Source: Saccharomycopsis crataegensis
Taxonomy: Eukaryota; Ascomycota; Saccharomycetes; Ascoideales; Saccharomycopsidaceae
Direction: 5' to 3'
Assembly: GCF_037102585.1 (NCBI RefSeq)
Contig: NW_027043820.1
Span: 523,501 to 587,500, forward strand
DNA: 64,000 nucleotides
Position 1 is the stretch's first letter, and every line of letters begins with the position of its first letter. The notes beneath the pieces were generated by a model, which was not told the DNA's origin, searched no databases, and was given only the letters and a program-made list of their open reading frames with translations. Positions 39,560-50,186 of the stretch are shown one piece after another. The translations under genes and the position numbers were made by a program.

Positions 39560-40119
39560 GTTTTTTGGGGTATTATATGCTGTATTATTTATTGTATTGT
39601 ATCCTCCAACATCACCATCATCATAAATGTTTTCCAAGTTTTCTTGTTGATTTCCATCAAAAACCACTTTTTTTGTTTATTTTTTTTTTTTTTTTGTTGT
39701 TGTTGTTGATGAGGCAGGGCGTGGCACCCTGCAGAATGACAATTAGCGATTTTTGCTTCATTTTGGGTGATAAAGTGCCAGTGTCTTGAGGTATTGGGAG
39801 GACTGATTATTATGTAATGGTTGAATCAATCGTCTGTAAATCGCAATTTCAATACAACGGCAGTTGTTCATTTGGCAATAGAGTGGCTAGCTACAGTATC
39901 ACGACCATCATTTCCTTTAATAATAAACATTCATTAATAAACACTCATAAACATTCATAATAATACAAAAGACCCTCCCAAAATCAAATCATAACGGTTA
40001 GTAACAACTGCCAATGATAACTGTCAATCAAATATAAATACCTCTTTAAATAAAACAATGATGACAATCACAATAATAAGAATAACAAAAATAACAACAA
40101 TAATAAGAATCACGAATCT
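39560..40119. other. Intergenic, RIM9 3' flank
   Basis: Upstream region of the coiled-coil gene. It contains a T-tract and GTT run (39666-39708) and, at about 39997, a minus-strand TACTAAC that lacks a matching 5' splice site with an open frame. No gene seen. Confidence 0.5.
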
Positions 40120-40860
40120 TCAACTGCTCACCCTCCTTAACGGCCGCAATTCATCCATCATAATCTCCTCCTCCTGATTCTCCTCAAGATAACTCCCCAT
40201 ACTACTTCTTCGCAAAGTCTCGTAATACTCATCATCACCATAATACTCATCCTCCGAAAGTTTCGGCTCCCCCTCCCCCTCCTCCTCCTTATTACTCCTC
40301 ACATTATGATACCCTCCCCCCACCATTCTACTTGAACTAGACCTTCGCATCACGCAGAGCATCGCACCACACATGGCAATCAACACCGTCGACCCCAATA
40401 TAATCCACCCGCACCACTCTAAGTGCGGCGAAAATAGCAAGATATCCACCAAGAAACTGAGCAAGCTGAGCAAAAACGTCGGTAACGTCCATAGCACCGA
40501 CAAAAACAACAACCGTAGGTCGTTGGCCACCAAATGGACGAGCACCGCCAACACGAGCAACACCAACGTGAACCCGGCACTGATGGGGTGCACCACCAAC
40601 AACCGCGAGATCGACTGCCTGGTATTGGACGGGAGCAGGAACCCCAGAAGCTCGTCGATGGTGGTGTTTTTATACCCGATCAGGATGTCAGAGCACGCCC
40701 CACTGGTGATGTTGCAGAACCCAAACACCCCAAAGGCGTGCTCTCCGTACCTGCAAAGACTCATGGTCAGGCTCACCGGCACCGTCAACAACGCCACTAG
40801 CTGGAGCCCGAGGGCGATCGTGAGAAGACTGAGGATGATTAAAGGTGTTCTGGTTGGCAT
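40120..40860 (-). CDS. RIM9: Rim9/PalI-family pH-response membrane protein
   Basis: 246-aa four-helix membrane protein of the SUR7/PalI family. Helix 1 (about 8-30, LIILSLLTIALGLQLVALLTVPV), a Cys-containing extracellular loop (YGEHAFGVFGFCNITSGACSD) and three further helices (about 93-190) match Rim9, which helps place the Rim21 pH sensor at the plasma membrane for Rim101 activation. The C-terminal tail is cytosolic, Ser/Glu/Tyr-rich. The ATG at 40860 (MPTRTPL) directly precedes helix 1; an upstream in-frame extension through a GAA/TTC microsatellite is rejected. S. cerevisiae Rim9 is 239 aa. A Sur7/Fmp45-type paralogue is the alternative. Confidence 0.78.
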   Translation of the reverse strand: MPTRTPLIILSLLTIALGLQLVALLTVPVSLTMSLCRYGEHAFGVFGFCNITSGACSDILIGYKNTTIDELLGFLLPSNTRQSISRLLVVHPISAGFTLVLLVLAVLVHLVANDLRLLFLSVLWTLPTFLLSLLSFLVDILLFSPHLEWCGWIILGSTVLIAMCGAMLCVMRRSSSSRMVGGGYHNVRSNKEEEGEGEPKLSEDEYYGDDEYYETLRRSSMGSYLEENQEEEIMMDELRPLRRVSS

Positions 40861-40882
40861 TTGGTGTGTGGTCTCTTTTTGG

Positions 40883-40915
<33 letters not shown>

Positions 40916-41058
40916 TTACTAACGGCGCTCCGTTCCCTCAAAAATCACCAAAATTTGGGGGTGGGTTTCTTATATTATCTTATTATTGTTATTATTGTTA
41001 TTATTATCCTATTCCATTTATTCCCAACACACATTCCCATCTGCTATTTTGCTCCAAA
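40861..41058. promoter_or_regulatory. Divergent promoter between RIM9 and FIG4
   Basis: 198-bp spacer between divergent ATGs holding a (GAA)n run (40886-40915) and TTATTATTG repeats (40978-41008). Confidence 0.5.
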
Positions 41059-44000
41059 ATGGACAAAAAGAAAAAAAGATCCCGCGACGACGAGGATGTC
41101 AGTGTATCGTCCAACGATTCCCAATGGCAAAAACATCCACTACCACCACCACCGTTAAGCAAACCATCGCCAGGATTCGTCTCAGAAAGTGCCCTGGCAG
41201 TGAATTCCCTCGATAATAATAACGATGAGGAGAATACCATTCCACAACAATCAAGTTTTGATGACAATGTGATCTTTGGAGATGCCTGGTACAACAAAAA
41301 CAATAACAATAACAATAACAATAACAACACCCCGCCAGAAGAAGAAGAAGATGATGATGATGCTGATGATAACGAAGAAGAAGACTTTGTTTATGATTAT
41401 GAAAATGCCCCTTTGTTAAACGGTTCCGACAATAATACCAATACCAACGCCAATAAGACAAACATCCCATTATTCCCCGGAGACAAAAACTTCCCCACTT
41501 TGAAACCTCGCAAGTTGATTCTCCAGAAATACACCATCTACGACACCGAGGAAAGAATGTATATCATCGGTAGCAACAACAGGGAAACCATGTTCCGGAT
41601 CTTGGAAATTGACTTGACCAACCCCGTCGACAAGTTGAACATCATCGAGGATAACGTGTATTTCAACCGCAAAGAGATCATCCAAATCCTCAACACTTTA
41701 GAAGAAACCAAGAACCTCGTCAAACGGATCTCATGCTACGGGTTATTGGGATTCATCAAATTCACCCACAATTATTACTTACACACCGTGACTGAACGGT
41801 CGATCGTTGGGATCTTGGGGGGTCATAACATTTATAAAATCGATAGCACCAAATTGATCCCGGTGATCAACGAGAAAAATAAAACCCATTTCAAGAAAAA
41901 CTCCTCCAAAGACGCCCTTGATAATGAACAACGGTTTCTTTCGATCTTTGAGGATTTCAGTCTCGACCAAAACTTTTATTTCAGCTATACTTACGATATC
42001 ACCAACACTTTACAGAAAAACTTTATGAACGAGAAATTCAAAGCGTTTAAATATAAAACTCAACAGAAAAATTCCAACCTTAGCAAAGATTATAATGATT
42101 CGACAATTATCCATCAAAAAGGACAATCCCCTGAAACTGGTGAAAATAGCAACTCCGAAATTAACATCTCATCATCAATAAACCCCGACCACACAATAAT
42201 AAATGACGTCGATAACGAAGACCGGGTCAAATCTCTATTGGGCACCGAAGAAGAAGCAGAAAATTACCTAGGGTCGTATAATGAGATGTTTGTTTGGAAC
42301 ATTGCCTTGCTCAAGCCCGCGGTCCTGGTGTTTGACCGAACGTTTGACTGGTTCCAGCCCATCATCCATGGGTTTTTCAACCAGGCAAATATCTCCATTT
42401 ATAACAAGAAGATCTACATCACGGTGATTGCTAGACGATCGCATCATTTTGCCGGAGCCCGGTTTTTGAAACGTGGGGTCAATGATAAAGGTAACGTGGC
42501 TAACGAAGTGGAATCAGAACAAATCGTTTGTGACGAATTGACCACTTCGTTCCACGATAACGCTAATGGGTATTTCATGAACCCACGGTACACCAGTTTT
42601 GTCCAACACCGGGGCAGTATCCCATTATTCTGGACCCAGGACTCCAATATCAAGATTGCCAAACCCCCAATCAGCATGACGTTGAACGATCCGTTTTATT
42701 CGGTGTCGGCCCTCCATTTCGAAAAACTTTTCAAACGGTATGGGTCCAAGCTCTTTATTTTGAATTTGATCAAACAAAAGGAGAAAACCCCTAGGGAATC
42801 GATTCTTGGCAAAGAGTTCCGTGAATGTATCGAGTTTCTTAACCAATTCATCCCCGAATCTCATCGATTGGATTATGTTGCCTGGGATATGTCTAGAGCC
42901 TCGAAATCTAGCAGCCATGGCCAAGACGTGTTAGAATTCTTGGAAACTTATGCCGATCGAGTGATTGGGGAAATCGGGATTTTCCACAACTCGCTCATCC
43001 AAGACCACAGCAATTTACAAATTGGTATTTGCCGCACCAATTGTATCGATTGTTTAGATCGTACCAACGCCGCGCAATTCATCATTGGGAAAAAAGCGTT
43101 GGGCCATCAACTCAAATTGCTCGGGGTATACGATAACGTGTACCTCGATTACGATTCCGACGCCGTGAACTTGTTGACGGATTTGTTCCATAACCACGGG
43201 AATATCATTGCCTTACAGTACGGAGGATCGAATTTAGTGAACACCATGGAAACCTACCGAAAGATCAATCAATGGAGCAGTAAAAAAAACGATTTGATCG
43301 AGAATTTCAAGCGGTTCTACTCGAACAGTTTTGTCGATCCATTGAGACAAGATTCCATCAATTTGTTTTTGGGCAATTACGATTATCTGAAATTAGGTAG
43401 TAAGTTCTTGTTGTGGGATCTCCCCAATGATTATTATTTGCATAATGATATCAGTGGGTATAAGCCGCACCTTAAAAAACTTCGCAGTTTCAACTATTGG
43501 TGGAACGAAGACGTGTTCAATTATTGGAAATCCATCCATTTCCCACCGCCTCGATACTTGTTGAATGGAGAAATCGATAAGTTCAACATCGATGAGAATT
43601 TCCCGATAATTGCTCGTGAGTTACTCGATGAGTTGATCATTGATTTGCACGGGGGGATTATCAGTAAACGGGTATTTTCCAATAAACCACAAGGCGCAGC
43701 AGAGGAAGAACAACAACAACAAAAACAACAACAAGTCACTAAAAAATCAGTATTGAAAAAATTATACGATATCAATTATCGTCTCAAAGTCATGGATCGC
43801 AAATGTAAACAAAGGGTCGATGTCATGCTTGAGCCGTATCCGGGGAAACAAATCGACAGTTACTGGACCGAGTATTATACCCCGAGAAAATTGACGAATT
43901 TCAAATTGTTGTTCGATATGAACATGAAAAGTTCTTTAGCGATCGACGCCAAAGAGTTATCAGGGGCGAAATTTTCCGAAGACCGAGAAGGGGAAACTGT

Positions 44001-45492
44001 CGATAAGGATCGGATTCATTTTTCATCGTTGGAGATGAGTCCGTTTGAATCACGGAAGCCGGGGATCATCAATCAAAAATTCAAGCAGTTGTATAGTGAG
44101 GATTTTGTGTCTCAACAAGATGATGATAATAATGATAATAATGATAATAATGATAATAGTGATAATAGTGAATTCTTCCGATTTTTGTGGAACAACCATA
44201 AAACTTATCACGCCCAAGACGATGACGACGACGATCAACTCCAATTCTTGTACTCACAATTAAATGGTATCATCAGGGCCAATGAGAATCTCGGCAAGTT
44301 TCTTACCGAAAACGCCAGCGGGGTTTACGGTACCGGTAAAAACTCGATGTTCATGATGACCGATAATAACAATGGAAATCGTGATGATACCAACAAACCG
44401 TTCATGGGGGAAAACTACGATGATGTCAATAACGAAGAAGTCATGGATCATGGTAAATCGTCGTATTTGGGGAAATTCCCATTATCTAACCGAAAAAAAA
44501 CCCATGATGGACAATTATCATTGGGCCGGTCGATGAATTATTCGAATATCTTAAACTTGCTCCCCAATAATATCAATTTCAATAAATTGATCAACAAGAC
44601 CAGAGAAAATGATAATCCGGCAGCGGTTGTCGATGATGAGATTAATAATAGTCCCGCCGCCACCTCGCAAGGCGGGGAAACCCCCATTTATTACGGAAAA
44701 AACTCACACGATAACCGAGAAATAATGTCTCCGGAATTGGGAGCGATCGATAAGAATAAGAATTTCAATGAATATTTGACTAACCCGATGATGTCTATCA
44801 AAAACTTGAATTTATATAACGATGACCACCAAGATGAGAAAGCATACTTGACCACGACGACGATGACCCTCCACGACGGCACCAATGACGAGCACGATCG
44901 TACCACGAATTTCGATAAGTTTTACGGTGAAGAAACCGTGATTTACCACGAGTGCGAGGATAAATTATCAATAATCAGTGATTTTTACAATGAGCTGTTG
45001 ATGATTGGTGACCACCACCAACATCATGGGGCTGTCACCACCGGTTCGTCGTCGTTGCTGGTGAATGATCACGGCGAGCACGTTTTCCATAGTTATGACA
45101 GCGAAGAAGAAAGTAGTCGGATCCTCCTCGATACCACCAGTGTTGATTACAACAATTACGAATTCGAAGGATTGTTGATCAACCCTGCACTATACGAGGA
45201 AAAATTCCGGGAATATAAAGTGTTGAACGTGAATAATCCTGGTGTCAGCGATATCTCCCCACGAGATATCGAAGCGTTCAAGTTTTCCGTGGGGTTGGCG
45301 ACCACCAAGGATGAATACGCCAGTGATAATGCTTATTATGTGACGAGTGACTTCCAAAAAAAAGGGAATAACCATAACCATAAACACTTTGATAATTTGT
45401 ACGCCAACGTGCTTGATGATGTCGAGTATCATGGGGTTCCCAATACCGAGTATGATACTAATACCATCATGAAATTCTACGGGGTTGTATAA
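41059..45492 (+). CDS. FIG4: Phosphatidylinositol 3,5-bisphosphate 5-phosphatase Fig4, extended
   Basis: 1,477-aa SAC-domain phosphatase. Fig4 acts with Vac14 and Fab1 on the vacuole to set PI(3,5)P2. The segment KYTIYDTEERMYIIGSNNRETMFRILEIDL (about residue 155) begins the SAC domain. The catalytic block CRTNCIDCLDRTN gives Cys662 and Arg668 in CX5R. LLWDLPNDYYLHN and SYWTEYYTPRKLT follow. The core is close to S. cerevisiae Fig4 (879 aa), but about 500 extra C-terminal residues rich in Asn and Asp, plus a ~150-residue acidic N-terminal extension, make it far longer. Poly-Asn and Asp-Asn runs are coded by microsatellites. The start is ATG 41059; the open frame upstream is non-ATG. Confidence 0.92.
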   Translation: MDKKKKRSRDDEDVSVSSNDSQWQKHPLPPPPLSKPSPGFVSESALAVNSLDNNNDEENTIPQQSSFDDNVIFGDAWYNKNNNNNNNNNNTPPEEEEDDDDADDNEEEDFVYDYENAPLLNGSDNNTNTNANKTNIPLFPGDKNFPTLKPRKLILQKYTIYDTEERMYIIGSNNRETMFRILEIDLTNPVDKLNIIEDNVYFNRKEIIQILNTLEETKNLVKRISCYGLLGFIKFTHNYYLHTVTERSIVGILGGHNIYKIDSTKLIPVINEKNKTHFKKNSSKDALDNEQRFLSIFEDFSLDQNFYFSYTYDITNTLQKNFMNEKFKAFKYKTQQKNSNLSKDYNDSTIIHQKGQSPETGENSNSEINISSSINPDHTIINDVDNEDRVKSLLGTEEEAENYLGSYNEMFVWNIALLKPAVLVFDRTFDWFQPIIHGFFNQANISIYNKKIYITVIARRSHHFAGARFLKRGVNDKGNVANEVESEQIVCDELTTSFHDNANGYFMNPRYTSFVQHRGSIPLFWTQDSNIKIAKPPISMTLNDPFYSVSALHFEKLFKRYGSKLFILNLIKQKEKTPRESILGKEFRECIEFLNQFIPESHRLDYVAWDMSRASKSSSHGQDVLEFLETYADRVIGEIGIFHNSLIQDHSNLQIGICRTNCIDCLDRTNAAQFIIGKKALGHQLKLLGVYDNVYLDYDSDAVNLLTDLFHNHGNIIALQYGGSNLVNTMETYRKINQWSSKKNDLIENFKRFYSNSFVDPLRQDSINLFLGNYDYLKLGSKFLLWDLPNDYYLHNDISGYKPHLKKLRSFNYWWNEDVFNYWKSIHFPPPRYLLNGEIDKFNIDENFPIIARELLDELIIDLHGGIISKRVFSNKPQGAAEEEQQQQKQQQVTKKSVLKKLYDINYRLKVMDRKCKQRVDVMLEPYPGKQIDSYWTEYYTPRKLTNFKLLFDMNMKSSLAIDAKELSGAKFSEDREGETVDKDRIHFSSLEMSPFESRKPGIINQKFKQLYSEDFVSQQDDDNNDNNDNNDNSDNSEFFRFLWNNHKTYHAQDDDDDDQLQFLYSQLNGIIRANENLGKFLTENASGVYGTGKNSMFMMTDNNNGNRDDTNKPFMGENYDDVNNEEVMDHGKSSYLGKFPLSNRKKTHDGQLSLGRSMNYSNILNLLPNNINFNKLINKTRENDNPAAVVDDEINNSPAATSQGGETPIYYGKNSHDNREIMSPELGAIDKNKNFNEYLTNPMMSIKNLNLYNDDHQDEKAYLTTTTMTLHDGTNDEHDRTTNFDKFYGEETVIYHECEDKLSIISDFYNELLMIGDHHQHHGAVTTGSSSLLVNDHGEHVFHSYDSEEESSRILLDTTSVDYNNYEFEGLLINPALYEEKFREYKVLNVNNPGVSDISPRDIEAFKFSVGLATTKDEYASDNAYYVTSDFQKKGNNHNHKHFDNLYANVLDDVEYHGVPNTEYDTNTIMKFYGVV

Positions 45493-45803
45493 TTTTCATT
45501 CCTTATTTTTTTTTTTTTTTTGGGCACACGCCGTACACACACTCTACAGCATTCTATAATTTTGAAATCATTATCTAATCATCAGTGGGTTATGTCATTA
45601 AAATCATTTCTTCATCGTTAGTATCTGGTCTCATCTAATCATGAATACTAAATCATTGGGTGAATCATCAATTCTATCTCATTTAAACCATTTCTGTGTA
45701 TCAAAAATCGTACTACTAATCATTGTATTTATTATCCTTTATTCTTGTTTCAAAAATCGTACTGCCAAACCATTGCATGATTCCTCCCCAATCATTCCTC
45801 TTT
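45493..45803. other. Convergent 3' flanks of FIG4 and PEX12
   Basis: T-tract at 45506-45520 and AT-rich sequence containing two copies of 'TTTCAAAAATCGTACT'-like text (around 45700 and 45752). No gene seen. Confidence 0.5.
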
Positions 45804-47102
45804 TTAAACCATCAATCTTCTAATTCCTTGTACTTTCCAAGTCTTTGAATTTGGAGAATACTCACACCCTAAAAGTTTCTGACCGGTGACCGGACACCTT
45901 CCACCAACGGTTGGGTCTGATGGTTCGGTTAAGTGTCTCATGATACATGGGTAACAAAACACGTACCCGGTTTCGATGATCGCGGGGTTTTGGATTGGTT
46001 GCTTGCAAATCACACAATCATCGTACTGATGTTTCAAATAACTATTATTATTCCCACGGTGTTTATATTGATGATGATGATGATAATAATAATAATCCCC
46101 GTGATGTTTCGGGGTGGGCACGGTGTTGACCCGGTCTAACGTTTCTTTCAAGAAATTATCTTGAGAATTCGTGAATAAATCCTTGATGTTATCATTCTGT
46201 TGCCACCATTCCAAAAATTTCAACGAAAACATCATCATCGGGAAAGTGGTGTCGAAAAAACTCGTCATCGATAACTTCAACGGCGCCATTATTTTCCCCA
46301 CCACCCTTGTGTTGATCGATTCTCCTAAGCTCAATGGTCTGATCCTATTCACCAGTGGAGGAGGGGGAGACCCCGGGGACAATGATGATGGAGTTTCGTA
46401 ATCGGCGGGGGATAATCTCAAGTACTTGATATTCAATAAATATGTGACGATTGATGGAAATGCCGATTTCCCAGAAATGTACAACACTTGTAATAATACC
46501 AGGAATATCGTGGTGCTAATATTCATCAAGGGGTATAGTTTAAGAAACATCAATTTCCACAACATCTTCTTCTTCTTCTTCTTTTTCTTAGTCTGTTTTT
46601 CCCGCTGTGTTGTATCATCATTATCATCATCATCATCATCATCATCTGTAGGAGTGTTGATCAACAATTCAGCACTCCATTTCTCATATATCACATCGAG
46701 TTTCTCTTTGAGATACGGCACTCCGACAAGAAACACCAAGGTCCCCAAAATTTGCCATCGGGTGAGCGGTTTTTTCTTCTTGCTTTGAGAGTTCCCCCCA
46801 TTATCCTCAATACTAATTCCCAAATTCGATCCTCTCTTGATCCCATAAAACTTTTCCGTGAACGTCGAGTTCCAACGCCGTAAGAAATTGTACTCTAACG
46901 CGAGCCGTCCCACAAGATTAACTTCATCAAAGTACGAGTATAGTCTTAATAATTGCCGTGGGTATTTATGGGTATAATGGACCAACACGTATCGTAGTGA
47001 TGGGGTCAACAAGTTCGATAGTTCATTGGCAGAAAGAATTTCAAAGATTGTGGGGGAGTTCACGTCCAACGACCTTGAGTCAAGCGAGGAATAGAAGCTC
47101 AT
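45804..47102 (-). CDS. PEX12: Peroxisomal RING E3 component Pex12
   Basis: 432-aa peroxisomal membrane protein of the Pex2/Pex10/Pex12 ubiquitin ligase that recycles the Pex5 receptor. The N-terminus SPTIFEILSANELSNLLTPSLRYVL matches the Pex12 family, as do NSTFTEKFYGI and SLKFLEWWQQ. A C-terminal RING-like zinc domain (CVICKQPIQNPAIIETGYVFCYPCI...RCPVTGQKLLGCEY, about 360-420) has the reduced cysteine set typical of Pex12. Membrane segments lie at about 118-135 and 195-215. Insertions of poly-Asp and poly-Lys (about 150-182) and a His/Tyr tract (about 335) are local expansions. Length is slightly above the 399 aa of S. cerevisiae. Confidence 0.93.
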   Translation of the reverse strand: MSFYSSLDSRSLDVNSPTIFEILSANELSNLLTPSLRYVLVHYTHKYPRQLLRLYSYFDEVNLVGRLALEYNFLRRWNSTFTEKFYGIKRGSNLGISIEDNGGNSQSKKKKPLTRWQILGTLVFLVGVPYLKEKLDVIYEKWSAELLINTPTDDDDDDDDNDDTTQREKQTKKKKKKKKMLWKLMFLKLYPLMNISTTIFLVLLQVLYISGKSAFPSIVTYLLNIKYLRLSPADYETPSSLSPGSPPPPLVNRIRPLSLGESINTRVVGKIMAPLKLSMTSFFDTTFPMMMFSLKFLEWWQQNDNIKDLFTNSQDNFLKETLDRVNTVPTPKHHGDYYYYHHHHQYKHRGNNNSYLKHQYDDCVICKQPIQNPAIIETGYVFCYPCIMRHLTEPSDPTVGGRCPVTGQKLLGCEYSPNSKTWKVQGIRRLMV

Positions 47103-47712
47103 TGTTGTTGGGGTGTTGAAAATATGGAAAAAATTAGAGATTTATATCGTAAAGATTGTAAGCAATGTGTCGATACATATGATAACCAATTAATGTGTCA
47201 ATTAAAGATGATATAACATAGATAAAAAAAAAAAAAAAAAAAAAGAATCAGGGAAAAGTGCTGATATTATGTAAGCGGTGCGCTGGAGGGTTACCTAATC
47301 AGTGGGTAATTGGGCCTATTATTGATCAATATCCTTGTCTTTTTGAGCATTTTAAATCTATCCAATTTGTTGCCATTGATATTTGGGAACCCCACTCGCT
47401 ATGAAAATAGCAGTGGCAAGATTATAATGGCCAAACGTGTTGTTATTCTCTAGGGAACAAAATCCAAAAAAAAAAAGAAAACAGCAGTACTCCTCGACTT
47501 GGAAACCCATACAATCTTCGACACAAAACCTGTAAAGCCTACCGGTAATCTTGTCCCCTTGTAATTTTTATATACGATATCATATATTTAATGGGGGAAA
47601 CTATTAAGAAATACGATTCCTCAGAAAAAAGAAAAAAGAAAAAAAAAAAAAAAAATTTCCTTCCATAATAATCAGCCATACCATCTTTCCCCCCTCTCTC
47701 TCCAGAACAAAA
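47103..47712. other. PEX12 promoter side and TFG2 3' flank
   Basis: AT-rich, with A-tracts at 47225-47243 and 47638-47655. No gene or RNA seen. Confidence 0.5.
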
Positions 47713-49065
47713 TCAGTCCTTGTTTCCAACAATGGTCTCCATCTCCACATCATCATCGGCATCCTCATCATCTTTATTTTCATCTTCAGGATTGGTGATA
47801 TCAAGACCCAATTCCTTTTGACGCTCGACTCTGGCAACGTCTCTCATCTTCTTATACTCAGGCTTTAGGCAGTACTTTGACGCGTAAGGACCTCTTTTAA
47901 TCAATGTGGCCACGCTGTCCAAACACTCTTTCAACCAACTGTCCGGTTGCTTGACTCTTTCCTTCAACCCCTTCATGCTCCAATAATCGTACTCGTCAAA
48001 CAACTGGAATAACAAGTCCAATAATTCTTTTCTTTCCATCCGAATCGCCCGGTTCTGTTCCTTACCTTTGGAATCCTTGTTGGCCTTGATGAACGCATCG
48101 TCGTTAGCGGCGGTGTCCCCTTTCAAAGAAGGAGCACTGAACCGTTGAATGATACCGGTATTTTCCCTAAGCACCTCAATCACTGGCTTATCTGGTCTTT
48201 TCGACACTCTATTCTTCCGGTCCTGCAACACGTTGGAATAATTCACATCGTTAATCGATGGGGTCACCGAGCATTCATGGCAAATCGTCCCCACAAGCGC
48301 GGTTTTCTTGGGGATCGCTTTGGCAAATTGCACAAACTTGTTGCCTCCCAACTTTCGCTGTTCTCTCCAAAACTGTTTTTTCGACAATTTTTTCTTATCG
48401 ACCGATGGTTTCGTCACCCCACCACCACTGGTCTTCGATGATGATGCATCGTTGTTGGTGGCCCCCTCTTGTCTTTTGGCAAAATTATCCAAATTCTGCT
48501 CGGAAAAAATAAACTGGTTCTTCACCGCTTTATTGGTCACTCGCAAATCATACTCATGGGGTAAGTCCTTGAAATAATCGATTTTCCCCTCCGATGATAA
48601 ACTCTCTGATTCTGACTTGATACCACCAATCACCCCTGGAGACTCGGATTTTATGATTCCTTCTTGCTTCATCACCGTGCTGAAATCGCTCTCCTCATCA
48701 CCACTACTGGTCTCATTATTATTTTCGGACCCGCCACCGCCGTTTCTTTTTCTGTTGGGGTCGACATACACTTCATTGAGCACCAATTTAAACTTCAATT
48801 CCCCATTCTTCCCCATCGCCGGCTGGTTCTTGTTGATACGGAGTTTCCCAATTTCTTGCCCGGCAATTGCTTCTACATCGTTCCATTTCCCAGCCAAGAA
48901 CTTCGGTAATTTCACAAGCCACACTTGTTTCGAAGCATTGTGGAGCTCCAAGTTCAACGATTCTTTTTTCCCATCAACGATCACCGAGTCTGCTGGTTGA
49001 TTCTTGTAAATCTCGTTGAAGTCCGTAACTTCTTTTTTAACCTCGGGTTTTGGACCTTCGCTCAT
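47713..49065 (-). CDS. TFG2: TFIIF small subunit (RAP30/Tfg2)
   Basis: 450-aa general transcription factor subunit that, with Tfg1, holds RNA polymerase II in the preinitiation complex. The N-terminal dimerisation region begins VWLVKLPKFLAGKWN (about 49-63), a TFIIF-beta hallmark, followed by a Gly/Asn/Ser insert. The middle contains TALVGTICHECSVTP (the TFIIF-beta GT.CHE motif), and the C-terminal winged helix is KELLDLLFQLFDEYDYWSMKGLKERVKQPDSWLKECLD. The tail is acidic (DDEDADDDVEME). S. cerevisiae Tfg2 is 400 aa. ATG 49065 (MSEGPKPEVKKE) is chosen; the frame stays open 52 codons upstream but reads through a TA-rich leader. Confidence 0.93.
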   Translation of the reverse strand: MSEGPKPEVKKEVTDFNEIYKNQPADSVIVDGKKESLNLELHNASKQVWLVKLPKFLAGKWNDVEAIAGQEIGKLRINKNQPAMGKNGELKFKLVLNEVYVDPNRKRNGGGGSENNNETSSGDEESDFSTVMKQEGIIKSESPGVIGGIKSESESLSSEGKIDYFKDLPHEYDLRVTNKAVKNQFIFSEQNLDNFAKRQEGATNNDASSSKTSGGGVTKPSVDKKKLSKKQFWREQRKLGGNKFVQFAKAIPKKTALVGTICHECSVTPSINDVNYSNVLQDRKNRVSKRPDKPVIEVLRENTGIIQRFSAPSLKGDTAANDDAFIKANKDSKGKEQNRAIRMERKELLDLLFQLFDEYDYWSMKGLKERVKQPDSWLKECLDSVATLIKRGPYASKYCLKPEYKKMRDVARVERQKELGLDITNPEDENKDDEDADDDVEMETIVGNKD

Positions 49066-49526
49066 CACTTTGTGTATTCTTGGTTGATGTTTGATAGAAA
49101 TCCCTATGGTAATATTTATAAATATATATATATAGATAAATGAATAATATATGGATGGAAAGGTTAATGGCAAAAAGTCTTCTTCTTCATCTTCTGCGAT
49201 GTTTTTTTTTCCCATCGCCAAAAAAAAAAAAGGTCGTTTTTGGCTGCGTGGTGCGGCTAGTTATCTCAACATCGTTATAAAATCTCATTTATCTTTTATC
49301 TTTTATCTTTCATATCTTCTCTCTCATATCTTATATCTTTCAAATCATATCAATTATGGATCGCTTTCCTTCAATTCATTCCCCCTGTTGTGGATTGATA
49401 AAACCACCAATTACGAATCTTAATAAACCCAAATACGAGCCAAAATAAATAATAGCAAATAGCAAAGACAAAAAAACAAATGAATAGATATTAAAAACAA
49501 TATTAGCTGAAAAATGAGTGTTTGTA

Positions 49527-49557
<31 letters not shown>

Positions 49558-50186
49558 GTACATGTGTGTTGTAGAAATGATGAATTATAAATAGCCAAAA
49601 ACAAAAACAAAAAACAAAAAACAAAAAACAAAAAACAAATTAAACATAAAACCATCATCAAAAAAGATGTTAAAACAAATCAGATGGACCATATTGGGGA
49701 TCACGCCGTATTGATAAGTATCTTGTGAACGAATTTCTATTACCTCCAATTTTCTTCTTCTTCTTCTTCTTCTTCTTCGAGTTGATTAATTGAGTACTCT
49801 TAATTCTTTTTGGACCAGCACATATTGCAGAGAAAGGAGTACAACAGGAATTTGCTCAGCTTGCTTTATAGAGTCCACAAAAAATTGGTCATAGTCATTG
49901 AAAATGAATAAGGCATGCAAAGAATCCTAAAAAGAAAATTAGAACACAATGAAAAAAAAAAAAAAGAAAAAATTAAAAAACGGTACCAAAACCTTGATAA
50001 ACCAAAAGATCATTATCAAGCAAATGAATGAAGAATTTTAAATACATGTTCGAAAATTGATATAATTATCAAATTAAAGAAAAAGAACAAGGAAAGAAAA
50101 AAAAAAGGAAAGCACCAATATTATTAACAAAACGCGATTTCAATCGCATATGCAAAAAACCTGTTATATATCAACATTTCCACCTA
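49066..50186. other. 1.1-kb intergenic region with simple repeats
   Basis: Contains CTTTTATCTTTTATC repeats (49290-49315), a TA run (49527-49557), AAAACAAAAAAC repeats (49600-49640) and a TTC run (49753-49780). It is TFG2 upstream and SVL3 downstream sequence; no gene recognised. Confidence 0.5.

Noticed and set aside
39560-39667. Longer form of the coiled-coil protein from 39667
   Set aside because: The codon there is GTG; the first ATG is 39559.
39980-40010. Minus-strand TACTAAC as evidence for a 5' exon of the coiled-coil gene
   Set aside because: No partner 5' splice site, and no open frame connects it to the gene.
40861-40941. N-terminal extension of RIM9 (poly-Leu)
   Set aside because: Antisense of the same microsatellite; the natural ATG 40860 directly precedes the first membrane helix.
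40861-41058. N-terminal extension of FIG4 upstream of ATG 41059
   Set aside because: Non-ATG start and a poly-Lys run from a GAA microsatellite in a divergent promoter.
49066-49221. Upstream extension of TFG2
   Set aside because: Open but reads a TA-rich leader; homology starts after MSEGPKP.
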